Source: Desulfobacula toluolica Tol2 (GTDB lineage Bacteria > Desulfobacterota > Desulfobacteria > Desulfobacterales > Desulfobacteraceae). From it: DNA of 64,000 bases. Below the pieces are notes generated by a model, which saw only the letters and a list, made by a program, of their open reading frames with translations, was not told the DNA's origin and did not search any database. Both the position numbers and the translations under genes were made by a program. Below, piece by piece: positions 8,647-17,529 of the stretch; positions within the stretch are counted from its first letter, which is position 1, and each line of letters starts with the position of its first letter. The DNA is taken from the NCBI RefSeq assembly GCF_000307105.1, contig NC_018645.1, positions 283,001 through 347,000 on the forward strand. The letters run 5' to 3'.

Positions 8647-9561
8647 CTATACTTTCTGTGTCTCGGATTTGCCCAGGATTCCCGAAGGTCTCAGTATCAG
8701 GATTCCGACAAGAAACAAAAACGCAAACACATCCTCGTAATCACTTGAGATATAGCCTGTAAAAAAGCTTTCCGTCCATCCTAAAACCAATGAGCCGAGA
8801 ACAGCTCCAGGTATGGAGCCGATGCCTCCGAGAACTGCTGCAACAAATGCCTTGATGCCTGCAATAAATCCCATGTAAAAATTGATCTGCCCGATGTGGG
8901 ACGCAATTAAAAGACCTCCGATTGCAGCAGTGGCAGAACCCACAACAAATGTGAAGGTGATCACTTTGTTTACATTTATTCCAAGAAGAGATGCCATTGT
9001 TTTGTCCTGGGATGTGGCACGCATGGCTTTACCGATTTTCGTGAATTTGATGAGAAAGGTGAGAAAGATCATTACAATAACCGTTGTAATAAAAATAACA
9101 AGTTCAGCCGATGTCCAGATATGTGAATAAGGTTCCCAGAATTTAAAATCGGGAATCAGGCTTGGAAACGGCAGAAAGTCTGATGTCTGGGCCAAAAGGA
9201 CATAGTTCTGGAGGAAAAGCGACATTCCAATGGCACTGATCAGTGCGGAAAGACGCGGTGCATTTGCATCCCTCAGTGGTTTATAAGCAATTTTTTCAAT
9301 GGTGAAACCGTAGGCACTGGCATATATGATGGATGCTGCTGCAGCAACGATAATAACAGCCAGGCTTGGCATTCCCATCATTGTCAGGACGCTTGCCACA
9401 ATCAGGCCCGTAAAGGCACCGATCATGTAGATTTCACCATGGGCAAAATTGATAAGCTGTATGATGCCGTATACCATGGTATAGCCCAGGGCTATCAGGG
9501 CATAGATGCTGCCCCTGGTCAGTCCGCCAAAAAAAAGGTATGAGAAATAGTCAAAATCCAT
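8647..9561 (-). CDS. livH: Branched-chain amino acid ABC transporter permease LivH
   Basis: A 304-residue permease with about eight membrane segments. The N terminus GLTRGSIYALIALGYTMVYGIIQLINFAHGEIYMIGAF is a hallmark of LivH, and the GKAMRATSQDKTMASLLGINV loop is the coupling region. It forms the translocation path with LivM. It follows the binding-protein gene after about 40 bp. Confidence 0.94.
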   Translation of the reverse strand: MDFDYFSYLFFGGLTRGSIYALIALGYTMVYGIIQLINFAHGEIYMIGAFTGLIVASVLTMMGMPSLAVIIVAAAASIIYASAYGFTIEKIAYKPLRDANAPRLSALISAIGMSLFLQNYVLLAQTSDFLPFPSLIPDFKFWEPYSHIWTSAELVIFITTVIVMIFLTFLIKFTKIGKAMRATSQDKTMASLLGINVNKVITFTFVVGSATAAIGGLLIASHIGQINFYMGFIAGIKAFVAAVLGGIGSIPGAVLGSLVLGWTESFFTGYISSDYEDVFAFLFLVGILILRPSGILGKSETQKV

Positions 9562-9601
9562 ATTACCTGCTTTGCTTGTTCGACATTATTTTTGCCCACC
9601 A

Positions 9602-10792
9602 TTATTTTTGTTCGACAAATGCACCGTCTTGTATCCGGTAAACAGAAAAGCCTATGCCTGTTGCATCACCATTTTCATCAAAGCTGATTTTTCCAAGGGG
9701 TGTTTCAACATACTCTGATTTAAGGGCTTTCATGACGGCATCGTAATCTGTACCTCCTGCTTTTTCAATAGCGTTGAGCAAGGCAAGGGTTGCTGCATAT
9801 GCGGCATCAAAAAATGCGCCGGGATCGGTTCCATAAACGTTCTGATGTTCTTTTTTTGCCGCAATGGCAAGTTCATTGCCGGAAACATCCATGGGGCCTG
9901 TGGCAAAAACGCCTTCGGCATATTTGCCTGCAACTTTGATAAAGGTATCGTCTTTTATACCATCTGAGCCCATGAAAAGAGTGTCCATTTTTTTCTTGCG
10001 CATAAGTGTTACTATTTTGGATGCTTCAGGATGATAACCGCCCCATACAACAAGTTCGGGTTTGATCTGCCTGACTTTCATGACAATGGCTGAATAGTCT
10101 ACAGAACCTGGTGTTACGCCTTCGAAAAGAGCCACTTCAATACCTGCCTCTGTAAAATATTTTTGTGCAAGCTCGGCCTGTCCTTTTCCATAATCTCCCT
10201 TGTCATGGAGTATGACAATTTTTTTAACCTTAAGAACTTCGGTTGCAAACTTTACCTGAATTTTTGCCTGAACAGCATCGTGGGCAATGGTTCTTAAAAA
10301 ATTGGGGTATTCACCTGACAAGGTTAAATCAGGATTTGTGGCGGAAGGGGACATGGCAATAATGCCGGCATCTTTGTAAATTCCCATGGCGGATTTGGTT
10401 GCGCCGCTGCAGATATGGCCAAGCACAACGTCAACTCCGTCTGAAATAAGTTTTGTGGCCGTATTGCCGGCAACTTCAGGCTTACACACGTCATCTTCCA
10501 CTAAAAGTTCAACCTGTTTGCCAAGAACTCCGCCATTTTGATTTATTTTGTTTACAACCAGCCTTGCGGCATTTACCGTAGGCAGCCCATAGGATGCAAG
10601 ATCCCCGCTGTGTGCGCCTGCAACACCCAGCTTGATTGATTCATCAGATTGTTTTTCAGCTTTTTGTATGGGCGTTTTATTTTTCTGTTTGAGTTTTGGA
10701 ATGGTTTCTGATTCATCCGTGGGTTTTTCGCCACAAGAAAAAAGCAGAAAAATGCATGATAATATTACTAAGCTTAAAGAATGTTTTTTCAT
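9602..10792 (-). CDS. livK: Branched-chain amino acid-type substrate-binding lipoprotein
   Basis: A 396-residue periplasmic binding protein of the Leu/Ile/Val (PBP type 1) family. A lipoprotein signal is clear: a hydrophobic stretch ending LLFSC with the lipidated cysteine at residue 20, then a charged linker to about residue 50. The mature domain starts IKLGVAGAHSGDLASYGLP and contains VEDDVCKPEVA and GHICSGATKSAMG (ligand-binding region, around residues 113-150). Unlike E. coli LivK it is membrane-anchored. Ligand identity cannot be read from the sequence; branched-chain amino acids are the default, but amides or aromatic compounds are possible. First gene of the operon, with its own promoter. 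Confidence 0.9.
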   Translation of the reverse strand: MKKHSLSLVILSCIFLLFSCGEKPTDESETIPKLKQKNKTPIQKAEKQSDESIKLGVAGAHSGDLASYGLPTVNAARLVVNKINQNGGVLGKQVELLVEDDVCKPEVAGNTATKLISDGVDVVLGHICSGATKSAMGIYKDAGIIAMSPSATNPDLTLSGEYPNFLRTIAHDAVQAKIQVKFATEVLKVKKIVILHDKGDYGKGQAELAQKYFTEAGIEVALFEGVTPGSVDYSAIVMKVRQIKPELVVWGGYHPEASKIVTLMRKKKMDTLFMGSDGIKDDTFIKVAGKYAEGVFATGPMDVSGNELAIAAKKEHQNVYGTDPGAFFDAAYAATLALLNAIEKAGGTDYDAVMKALKSEYVETPLGKISFDENGDATGIGFSVYRIQDGAFVEQK

Positions 10793-10858
10793 CGTTAATT
10801 CCCCTTTAGTATGAAATGTTTGTTTCGGACAGCATAGTTACAATTTAACCCCATTCTT

Positions 10859-10890
10859 TTGACTATAAAAAGAAGGCTTTTCATAGTCAA
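10859..10890 (-). promoter_or_regulatory. Sigma-70 promoter of the liv operon with a dyad operator
   Basis: On the minus strand TTGACT (10890-10885), a 17-base spacer and TATAGT (10867-10862) form a near-consensus promoter about 70 bp before the binding-protein start. The -35 and -10 elements are themselves the two arms of a perfect dyad, TTGACTAT and ATAGTCAA, so a symmetric repressor could cover the promoter (inference). Confidence 0.7.
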
Positions 10891-10943
10891 GGAATTTTAT
10901 GCCGTAATGTTTGGAGCGGCTAACGGTTTTTTGATTTTTGCCG

Positions 10944-12086
10944 TCACAGTTTATTTAAGGCGGTTTCCATTCTGTTTAACCCTTTTTCAAGCACAGATTT
11001 CGGACATCCGAAATTGAGGCGTACAAACCCTTTTTGTCCAAAAAAACGGCCGTCGGACAGTCCCACACCTGCCTGTTCAAAAAAACGGACAGGATCTTCA
11101 AGCCCTGTCTGCCTGACATCAATCCAGGCAAGGTAGGTGGATTCAATAGGGTTGAGTTTGCACCCTTTCATTTTATTGATCCTGGTTTGAACAATGTCCC
11201 GGTTTTTTCTCAGGTAGGCAATCAATTGAAAGAGCCAGTCATCACACTCTTTATACGCGGCTGTTGCCGCGAAAAGGCCCAATAGATTTACATGGGGAAT
11301 CAGGCCTTGTAATCCGGATGTGAATTTTTGTCTTAACCGTTCATCCGGGATGATGGCAAAAGAACAGCCAAGACCCGGAATATTATAAGTTTTGGAAGGT
11401 GCCATCAAGGTGATTGTTTGTTGGGCGGCGGTTTGTGATATTGATGCAGTGGGCAGATGGTGCTTGTCATTGTCCAGGACAAAATCACTGTGGATTTCAT
11501 CTGAACAGATGACAACATCATTGGCAGCGCAAAGCTCCACAAGCTTGTTGATTTCCTGTCGTGTAAAAACAGTTCCACATGGGTTATACGGGCTGCAGAA
11601 CATAAACAGGCTGGTGTTTTTTTTGAATTTGTTTTCAAGGGCATCAAAATCAAGGGTTGCCCGCTGTTTTATCTCTACCATTGGAACAGTGACAAGTTTT
11701 TTTTCGCAGTTTCCAGGGGCATCTAAAAACGGCGGGTATATAGGTGTTGTGGTGACAATCTGATCTTGTGGTTTGCCAATGGTTTTGCAAGAATTGTTCA
11801 ATGCGCTGACAACACCTGGAATCCATATGATCCACTCTTTTTCAACTTTCCAGTCATAGAGGGATTTTAATCGTTTTATAACTGCACAGTTGAGTTCGTC
11901 GGGAACAATCGTATATCCCAAAATTCCATGTTCAATGCTTTGTTGAAGGATTTTTAAAACAGGGGTCGGGACTTTAAAATCCATGTCCGCCACCCACATG
12001 GGCAGGATATCCGTGTCTTTGTATTTTTCATATTTCAAAGAAGACGTGCCGCTCCGGTCAATTATTTCATCAAAATTGCAGTTCAT
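10944..12086 (-). CDS. PatB/MalY-type C-S lyase (PLP aminotransferase fold)
   Basis: A 380-residue fold-type I PLP enzyme of the MalY/PatB group, which usually acts as cystathionine beta-lyase or cysteine-S-conjugate lyase releasing ammonia, pyruvate and a thiol. The PLP lysine is K232 in MAPSKTYNIPGLG; SDEIHSD (about 195-201), CSPYNPCGTVF (about 164-174) and the N-terminal LPMWVADMDF are typical. The C-terminal FVRLNFGCPKS contains the substrate-carboxylate arginine. It is monocistronic. A true aminotransferase role is less likely given the WVADMDF signature. Confidence 0.88.
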   Translation of the reverse strand: MNCNFDEIIDRSGTSSLKYEKYKDTDILPMWVADMDFKVPTPVLKILQQSIEHGILGYTIVPDELNCAVIKRLKSLYDWKVEKEWIIWIPGVVSALNNSCKTIGKPQDQIVTTTPIYPPFLDAPGNCEKKLVTVPMVEIKQRATLDFDALENKFKKNTSLFMFCSPYNPCGTVFTRQEINKLVELCAANDVVICSDEIHSDFVLDNDKHHLPTASISQTAAQQTITLMAPSKTYNIPGLGCSFAIIPDERLRQKFTSGLQGLIPHVNLLGLFAATAAYKECDDWLFQLIAYLRKNRDIVQTRINKMKGCKLNPIESTYLAWIDVRQTGLEDPVRFFEQAGVGLSDGRFFGQKGFVRLNFGCPKSVLEKGLNRMETALNKL

Positions 12087-12258
12087 CTATTTATCAGGCT
12101 CCTTTAAATTCAGTGATTGAAACAGTTCATATTAACACGAAAAAATGGAAATAAAAGGAACGGTTTGTAAGAATTGCCTGAGTTTTTTTTGAGGGTGTAA
12201 AAAACAATTGGGAGAAAAATTTAAACTATTGTATGCTGACCTGGAGTTTGCTTTATGG

Positions 12259-12285
12259 ATTTGTTGTTGATCAAGCTCAACAAAT
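12259..12285. promoter_or_regulatory. Inverted repeat upstream of the aminopeptidase gene
   Basis: Perfect 8-bp arms ATTTGTTG and CAACAAAT separated by 11 bases, lying between two divergent genes and 55 bp before the aminopeptidase start. Could be an operator or an RNA hairpin; nothing else supports either. Confidence 0.35.
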
Positions 12286-12340
12286 TGCCATTTCCCTATT
12301 TTTTTGTTGCGATAAACCAATGTTAAATAAAGGTTAAATA

Positions 12341-14119
12341 ATGAATACAAATGAAAAATTAGATATGATCCGGCAATGGATGAAAGATAAAAATTTTGCT
12401 GCAATTGTTGTTCCAAGCGATGATCCACATCAGAGTGAATATGTTGCCGAACACTGGCAGGCAAGAAAGTGGCTTACCGGATTTTCAGGCTCTGCCGGAA
12501 CGGCTGTCATAACACTTGATCATGCTGGTTTGTGGACGGATTTCAGATACTATATCCAGGCTGAACAACAGATCGCAGGATCACGGTTCAAGCTGTATAA
12601 AGCGGGAGAACCGGATGTTGCGACCTTTCAAAAATGGCTGATTGATACGCTCAAGCCAAAAGATACCATTGGTATGGATGGGAACGTGTTCAGCACAGCC
12701 AATGTGAAAAAGTATGAAAAAAAATTTAAAGCCAAAGGCCTTTTGCTGGATACAAAAATGGATATTATAAGGGAACTATGGACTAACAGGCCTGCCATGC
12801 CAATGTCACAGGCCTTTTGTCTGTCGGAAAAATATGCCGGAGAAAACAGACAGGATAAAATCAGGCAAATTCGGAACCGGATGGATACCCTGGGTGCAGG
12901 CTACCATTTGACGGCAACCCTTGATGATATTGCCTGGACCTTGAATCTTAGGGGAAAAGATGTTCATACAAATCCTGTAAATATTGCGTTTTTATTGATT
13001 GGACCTGACAAGGTGTCTTTGTTTGTCAACAAGAAAAAAATAAGTGCTGCGCTTGAACAGGAGTTGAAACATGATGGTGTTCACCTTGCTGAATATGAAA
13101 GCATTACCATTGCATTATCGCAAATTCAAGATCAGCAAACAATTTTAATTGATCCTGAAAATACCAATTACAGACTGTATCAGTCTATTAATAAAAATTG
13201 CAGGATTATTGAAAAGCCCAATCCGGCCATTGCGCTCAAGGCTGTTAAAAATGAGACACAAATTGCTCATTTGAGACACACTGCAGTAAAAGACGGGGTG
13301 GCGGTTGTCAATTTTCTTTTCTGGCTTGCCCAGCAGGGTGAGAATGCACAAATAACCGAACAATCTGTTGCAGATATATTGTATGGGTTTCGAAAAGACC
13401 AGCATTTGTTTGTGGATAACAGTTTTGATCCGATCATTGCTTACCGGGACCATTCAGCCATGTGCCATTATTCGGCAACAAAAGAATCTGATGTGGTCAT
13501 TGGCAGCGATGGTATGTTTTTATTTGATTCAGGTGGTAATTATTTTACCGGTACAACCGATATTACCCGGACTGTTTTTCGGGGTGAACCGTCAAAAAAG
13601 GAAATAACAGATTACACCCTGGTTCTCAAAGGCCATATTGCCGTGGCAACAGCACTTTTTCCCAAAGGAACCAGAGGGTTCCAGATTGATACGCTGGCAA
13701 GGCAGTATTTATGGAAACAGGGAATGGATTTTGGTCATGGTACAGGGCATGGCGTCGGGTTCTTTTTGTGTGTTCATGAAGGCCCGGCAAGGATCAGTCC
13801 CCATCCGGTTGATGTGAAACTTGAAAAAGGTATGGTGCTGACCAATGAACCGGGTGTCTACAGGGAGGGCGGTTATGGTATCCGTTTGGAAAACATGATT
13901 CTTGTGGATCAGGCCTTTGAAAATGAGTTTGGAACATTTATGAAATTTGAAAACCTGACATATTGTCATTTTGAAAATAATTTGATTGACACAGATATGC
14001 TGTCAGGCGAGGAAAAAGACTGGATCAATTCATATCACACCATGGTATATGAAAAGCTGTCCCCTGAACTGGATAAGGATGTGGCATCATGGCTCAAGGA
14101 AAAAACCCGGCTGATTTAA
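12341..14119 (+). CDS. Xaa-Pro aminopeptidase (M24B family)
   Basis: A 592-residue cytoplasmic peptidase of the long aminopeptidase-P type, removing an N-terminal residue preceding proline. Two creatinase-like N-terminal domains (about 1-300) precede a C-terminal pita-bread domain. Metal ligands are recognisable: the Asp residues in LFDSGGNYFTGTTDITRTVF, the His in GHGTGHGVGFFLCVHEGP, and the Glu residues in LTNEPGVYREGGYGIRLENM. The length matches the eukaryotic/bacterial three-domain group. AAAGG precedes the ATG. No operon partners. Confidence 0.95.
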   Translation: MNTNEKLDMIRQWMKDKNFAAIVVPSDDPHQSEYVAEHWQARKWLTGFSGSAGTAVITLDHAGLWTDFRYYIQAEQQIAGSRFKLYKAGEPDVATFQKWLIDTLKPKDTIGMDGNVFSTANVKKYEKKFKAKGLLLDTKMDIIRELWTNRPAMPMSQAFCLSEKYAGENRQDKIRQIRNRMDTLGAGYHLTATLDDIAWTLNLRGKDVHTNPVNIAFLLIGPDKVSLFVNKKKISAALEQELKHDGVHLAEYESITIALSQIQDQQTILIDPENTNYRLYQSINKNCRIIEKPNPAIALKAVKNETQIAHLRHTAVKDGVAVVNFLFWLAQQGENAQITEQSVADILYGFRKDQHLFVDNSFDPIIAYRDHSAMCHYSATKESDVVIGSDGMFLFDSGGNYFTGTTDITRTVFRGEPSKKEITDYTLVLKGHIAVATALFPKGTRGFQIDTLARQYLWKQGMDFGHGTGHGVGFFLCVHEGPARISPHPVDVKLEKGMVLTNEPGVYREGGYGIRLENMILVDQAFENEFGTFMKFENLTYCHFENNLIDTDMLSGEEKDWINSYHTMVYEKLSPELDKDVASWLKEKTRLI

Positions 14120-14463
14120 ATGAAAAAAAGATCAGGCCCGGAGTAATTTATTGTAGCTGAGGGAATTTTTGTGGTATAAAAAGTATTATCTTTTTTGCTT
14201 TTCATGTTCATTTTCATTATGCAGTCACCTGTATTCGTTTCCTTTGTGGCTGGTCTTGCTATGGAATCAAATGATTTGATGAAATTTTTTGTGCAGAAAC
14301 CCGTTTTTGATTTTTGATTGATTTGGCACGTTTTTTGGTTGTCTATATGTTTGATCGTTTATCTGATTGTCTGATAGAAAAGTTTTGATAAGAATAACAT
14401 CAGAACAGATGTGAAAATTATCCATCAGGCAAAAATAGTTTGTTTAAAAAAAGGAGAAAAATA
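14120..14463. other. Intergenic leader of the redox cluster
   Basis: A 344-bp gap without a supportable gene. TTGGCACGTTTTTTGGT at 14323-14339 resembles a sigma-54 -24/-12 element, but the -12 GC is replaced by GG, so it is a weak candidate. The rest is AT-rich sequence in which I see nothing. Confidence 0.4.
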
Positions 14464-14628
14464 ATGGTCAGCTGGTTATGTAGTAAATGTGGGTATACGC
14501 TTGAAGCAGATACCCCGCCCGAAGAGTGCCCGTCCTGCAAGAGCGATTGTTCCTTTGTTGATAATTCCTGCTATACGCCGGATTGCGAAGGAAAGCCAAA
14601 TGATCCTCAAATCAAGGGAGAGGATTGA
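14464..14628 (+). CDS. Rubredoxin-like cysteine-rich miniprotein
   Basis: A 54-residue protein with the rubredoxin-type half-sites WLCSKCGYTLEADTPP and CPSCKSDC, followed by extra cysteines in CYTPDCEG. The CxxCGY...CPxC arrangement is that of the short rubredoxin domain found in rubrerythrins and similar proteins, so Fe(Cys)4 or Zn binding is likely. The ATG is set by AAAGGAG seven bases upstream. It starts the redox cluster; another cysteine-rich gene follows after 35 bp. Function is probably electron transfer or metal-thiolate chemistry in oxidative-stress defence (inference). Confidence 0.8.
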   Translation: MVSWLCSKCGYTLEADTPPEECPSCKSDCSFVDNSCYTPDCEGKPNDPQIKGED

Positions 14629-14663
14629 AAAAAACAGAATAAATCGAATGCCGGGAGGTTGTT

Positions 14664-14846
14664 ATGACAAAAAAATACAGAATAAAAACGTCTTGCCCCC
14701 AGTGTGGATGTTCAGGAGTGTCTCACCTGTCTGAAGAGGAAATTAAAAAACGGTATGGAGATGTGCCCAATATCGAACTTGAATGTCATGAGTGCATGAT
14801 GATTATGGATGCGGATGTTCAAGAAGATACAAATGCGGATGAGTGA
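14664..14846 (+). CDS. Small zinc-ribbon protein
   Basis: A 60-residue acidic protein with two cysteine pairs, CPQCGC and CHEC, spaced about 30 residues apart, consistent with a zinc ribbon. A GGGAGG ribosome site precedes the ATG. I do not recognise the family. It lies between the rubredoxin-like gene and a terminator, so the two probably form a short transcript. Confidence 0.7.
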   Translation: MTKKYRIKTSCPQCGCSGVSHLSEEEIKKRYGDVPNIELECHECMMIMDADVQEDTNADE

Positions 14847-14893
14847 ATAGATCACCAATACCAAAGCGTATCACTGGGCAATAAAACATATGC

Positions 14894-14925
14894 GGCATGG
14901 GATAACATCCCATGCCTTTGATTTT
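14894..14925 (+). terminator. Intrinsic terminator
   Basis: A perfect 10-bp stem, GGCATGGGAT with ATCCCATGCC, closes a 3-base loop and is followed by TTTGATTTT. It ends the two-gene cysteine-rich transcript. Confidence 0.8.
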
Positions 14926-15204
14926 AATGATTGTTTTGTGCCGGTTAAATCGTATGCTTTCGCAAGAAAAAATTGAATCACGCCTTTGACCGGGGTATTG
15001 TATTGCTCCAATCTTTATTATGATGTCTGGTGTCCGGATGGCTTTGAGACAGGTTTGTATTGTTGTGGCATGATACAAGAGTTTCTCTTGATTGATACAA
15101 AGAGGGCAATATTCGTGAGGAAGTTAAATGTGAAAAGTATTGAAGCTGAAATGGTTTTCAAAAAGAAATGACTTTAAATATGTGAAGGAAGAAAGGAATT
15201 CAAA
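14926..15204. other. Intergenic region before the rubredoxin gene
   Basis: No convincing gene here; a 61-codon frame (14986-15171) lacks a good ribosome site and resembles nothing known. A promoter for the following rubredoxin/rhodanese genes is presumably present, but I could not identify one with confidence. Confidence 0.4.
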
Positions 15205-15384
15205 GTGGCTGAACCCAAGGATATATACCAATGTCAAACAGTGAATTGCGGTTATCTTTATAATCCTGATAAAGGAGACAGAAAAGGAAAGATTGCAAAG
15301 GGAACAAAATTTGAGGATCTTCCGGATAGCTGGAGATGTCCTGTGTGCGGTGCAAGTACCAAGTCATTAAAATCGCTTGGTTAA
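15205..15384 (+). CDS. Rubredoxin, CX4C variant
   Basis: A 59-residue rubredoxin starting at GTG 15205, with AAAGGA seven bases upstream. The iron ligands are C10 and C15 (CQTVNCGY, four residues between them rather than two) and C45 and C48 (WRCPVCGA). The core [21 protein letters not shown] is classical. A CX4C first knuckle is known in Desulfovibrio rubredoxin-2. It is a one-electron carrier, here beside rubrerythrin and flavoprotein genes that could be its partners. Short length and GTG start make it easy to overlook. Confidence 0.92.
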   Translation: MAEPKDIYQCQTVNCGYLYNPDKGDRKGKIAKGTKFEDLPDSWRCPVCGASTKSLKSLG

Positions 15385-15446
15385 GTTAAGGGTATAAAGA
15401 ATAGACGGTTTTAATATTGATATGAAATTTAAAAAGAGGATTTGAT

Positions 15447-16277
15447 ATGAAATGGATGCAGTTTTTTACACCTGCTAAATCGTTAGACTTTAAAGAGACG
15501 GAAAATTATATTTCTCAACATCCGGGAGAACAGATGACCATACTGGATGTAAGGCAGCCATCGGAATACCAGGATAGCCATATTCCGGGTGCCGTCCTTA
15601 TTCCTTTGCCCCAGCTGTCGGACCGGCTGGGTGAGCTTGACCCCGAGCGTCCCACCCTGGTTTATTGAGCAGTAGGAGGGCGCAGCCGTGTTGCTGCTCA
15701 GATGCTTGCCGGAAAGGGGTTTAAAAGCGTATTTAATGTGTCAGGCGGGATAAAGGCCTGGCAGGCGAAAACCGCAATTGGCCCCCAGGATCTTGGAATG
15801 GACCTTTTCAGTGGCAAAGAAGAACCTCTGGATGTGTTAAAAGTGGCATATTCTCTTGAACAGGGGTTATGCGAATTTTATAATACCATGGAAAAACAAG
15901 CAAAAAAGAAACAGGTGAAAGATCTTTTTGGCAAATTATCTGAAATCGAAGTGAAACATCAGATGTCTATTTATAAGGCATATAATGAGATCAGTGCCGA
16001 GAAAGTGAGTAAGGATAAGTTTGAAACAATGGTTGAAGCAAAGGCTTTGGAAGGTGGTATGACGACAAAAGAATATCTTGATCTTTTCAAGCCTGATCTT
16101 GATTCTGAAATTGAAGTAATTTCCCTTGCCATGTCAATCGAGGCCCAGGCCCTGGATCTGTATCAGAGAGTTGCTTTGAAAATTGAAAACAAGGAATCAA
16201 AAGCGATGGTCAATAAAATTGCCAATGAAGAAAAAGCGCATTTGGCAAGCCTGGGTAAACTAATGGATGCTCTTTAG
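15447..16277 (+). CDS. Selenocysteine-containing rhodanese-ferritin-like fusion
   Basis: Reading TGA 15666-15668 as selenocysteine gives one 276-residue protein. Residues 10-110 are a rhodanese domain (LDVRQPSEYQDSHIPGA); the catalytic loop reads U74-AVGGR, matching CxxGxR with Sec replacing the sulfur-carrying Cys. Residues 125-276 form a ferritin-like four-helix domain (SLEQGLCEFYNTMEKQA, EVKHQ, SIEAQALDLYQR, NEEKAHLASL) that could bind a di-iron site. Both halves are in the same frame with no other stop. Directly at the UGA, TGAGCAG (15666-15672) pairs perfectly with CTGCTCA (15694-15700), a position suited to a bacterial SECIS. Likely acts in sulfur or selenium transfer or peroxide defence (inference). 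Alternative: a nonsense mutation in a Cys version, less likely since codon TGA falls exactly on the catalytic residue. Confidence 0.85.
15666..15700 (+). promoter_or_regulatory. Candidate bacterial SECIS element
   Basis: A hairpin starting at the in-frame TGA: 7-bp lower stem TGAGCAG/CTGCTCA, a 21-base top containing a possible GGC-GCA-GCC mini-stem. The top does not match the E. coli fdhF loop closely, but bacterial SECIS loops vary widely between genera. Confidence 0.6.
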
Positions 16278-16362
16278 CCTGAATGTCACAAAGAACCTGA
16301 AGGTAACATGTAACCCGGATGTCCCATGTAATTTGAAGCTCATACCTAAAAGGAGAATGAAT

Positions 16363-17484
16363 TTGAACAAAAATCTTGTGCTTGTCGGAGGAGGTCATGC
16401 GCATATGATGACCCTTGAAAATATCGGTAAATTTGTTGAAAAAGGGGTGAAAGTAACCGTTATAGGGCCTTCTGTTTGTCACTATTATTCGGGTATGGGG
16501 CCCGGAATGCTGGGCGGAACTTACACTCCTGAAGATATCCGGTTTGCCACCAAAGAGGTGGTTCAAAGACAGGGGGGTGTTTTTGTAAAGGATAAAGTTG
16601 TCCGGATTGATCCTGAAAAAAAACAGGTTTACACACATACAGGGCAGAAAGTTTCCTATGACGTAATCTCCTTTAATGCGGGCAGTTATGTTCCCATGCC
16701 GGAAGCGTTTGAAAATAATGATCATATATATCCGGTTAAGCCCATTGAAAAATTGATGGATGCGGCAGATAATCTCAAAGCCCTGTTTGCACAAAAAAAA
16801 ATAAATATCAGCATTGTCGGTGGCGGCCCTTCATCTGCCGAAGTTGCAGGCAATGTATGGCAGCTGGCAAAAAAAACAAACCGGCATATGCCTGATATTC
16901 ATATTTTTGCCGGTAAAAAATTCATGTCACGGTTTCCCGGGAACGTGAGATTGAAAATTATTTCCTCGCTTGAAAAAAGAGGGGTTCAAATTCATGAAAC
17001 AGGGTATGTAAAACAGATTCAACCAGATGAAATTTATTTTGAATCAGGTGACACATTTTCAACAGATTTTCTTTTTATAGCGATGGGGGTTAAGCCTTCA
17101 ACTATATTTGAGGCATCTGGTCTGCCTGTGGGGCCGGATAAAGGACTTCTGGTGAATCAATATCTTCAGTCAACAGATTATCCTGAAATATTTGGAGGCG
17201 GAGATTGTATCTATTTTGAGGATCAGCCTTTGGATAAAGTCGGGGTTTATGCGGTTCGGCAGAATCCTATCCTGATGCACAATCTGATGGCTGCCCTGGA
17301 AGGCGCTGAACTTAAGCCTTTTGACCCCGGGCCTGATTATTTGTTGATTTTCAACATCGGTGGAGGCCAGGGTGTATTAAAGAAAAATAATTTCGTGTTT
17401 GGCGGGAAAATTGCATTCATAATTAAAGACTATATTGACCGCAAATTCATGAAGAAATTTCAAGCCATTGAAAAGGTGGCATAG
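16363..17484 (+). CDS. NDH-2-like FAD oxidoreductase (SelD-N-terminus type)
   Basis: A 373-residue flavoprotein with FAD-binding LVLVGGGHAHMMTL at the N terminus, a second Rossmann motif SIVGGGPSSAEVAGN and FGGGDCIYF near the C terminus, the layout of type-2 NADH dehydrogenases and sulfide:quinone reductases. The GGGHAH start and YYSGMGPGMLGGTYTPEDIRF resemble the flavoprotein domain fused to SelD (selenide, water dikinase) in cyanobacteria and other taxa. TTG 16363 is preferred (AGGAG seven bases upstream); ATG 16357 is too close. No membrane segment is obvious. It follows the Sec-rhodanese gene by 85 bp, suggesting shared redox or selenium chemistry (inference). Confidence 0.85.
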   Translation: MNKNLVLVGGGHAHMMTLENIGKFVEKGVKVTVIGPSVCHYYSGMGPGMLGGTYTPEDIRFATKEVVQRQGGVFVKDKVVRIDPEKKQVYTHTGQKVSYDVISFNAGSYVPMPEAFENNDHIYPVKPIEKLMDAADNLKALFAQKKINISIVGGGPSSAEVAGNVWQLAKKTNRHMPDIHIFAGKKFMSRFPGNVRLKIISSLEKRGVQIHETGYVKQIQPDEIYFESGDTFSTDFLFIAMGVKPSTIFEASGLPVGPDKGLLVNQYLQSTDYPEIFGGGDCIYFEDQPLDKVGVYAVRQNPILMHNLMAALEGAELKPFDPGPDYLLIFNIGGGQGVLKKNNFVFGGKIAFIIKDYIDRKFMKKFQAIEKVA

Positions 17485-17529
17485 ATATTTTGATTGTTGC
17501 TGTTAAATGCTGAAAAGGGAAGATGACGG

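Noticed and set aside
14323-14339. Sigma-54 promoter for the cysteine-rich miniproteins
   Set aside because: The essential GC at -12 is GG; kept only as a remark in the intergenic entry.
14986-15171. 61-codon frame before the rubredoxin gene
   Set aside because: No ribosome site, no family resemblance, located just after a terminator.
15447-15668. Reading the rhodanese gene as ending at TGA 15666-15668, with a second separate ferritin-like gene
   Set aside because: The same frame continues without shift through the rest of the rhodanese domain (GGRSRVAAQML to the GGIKAW end), and the TGA sits on the catalytic residue, so a single Sec-containing gene explains it better.
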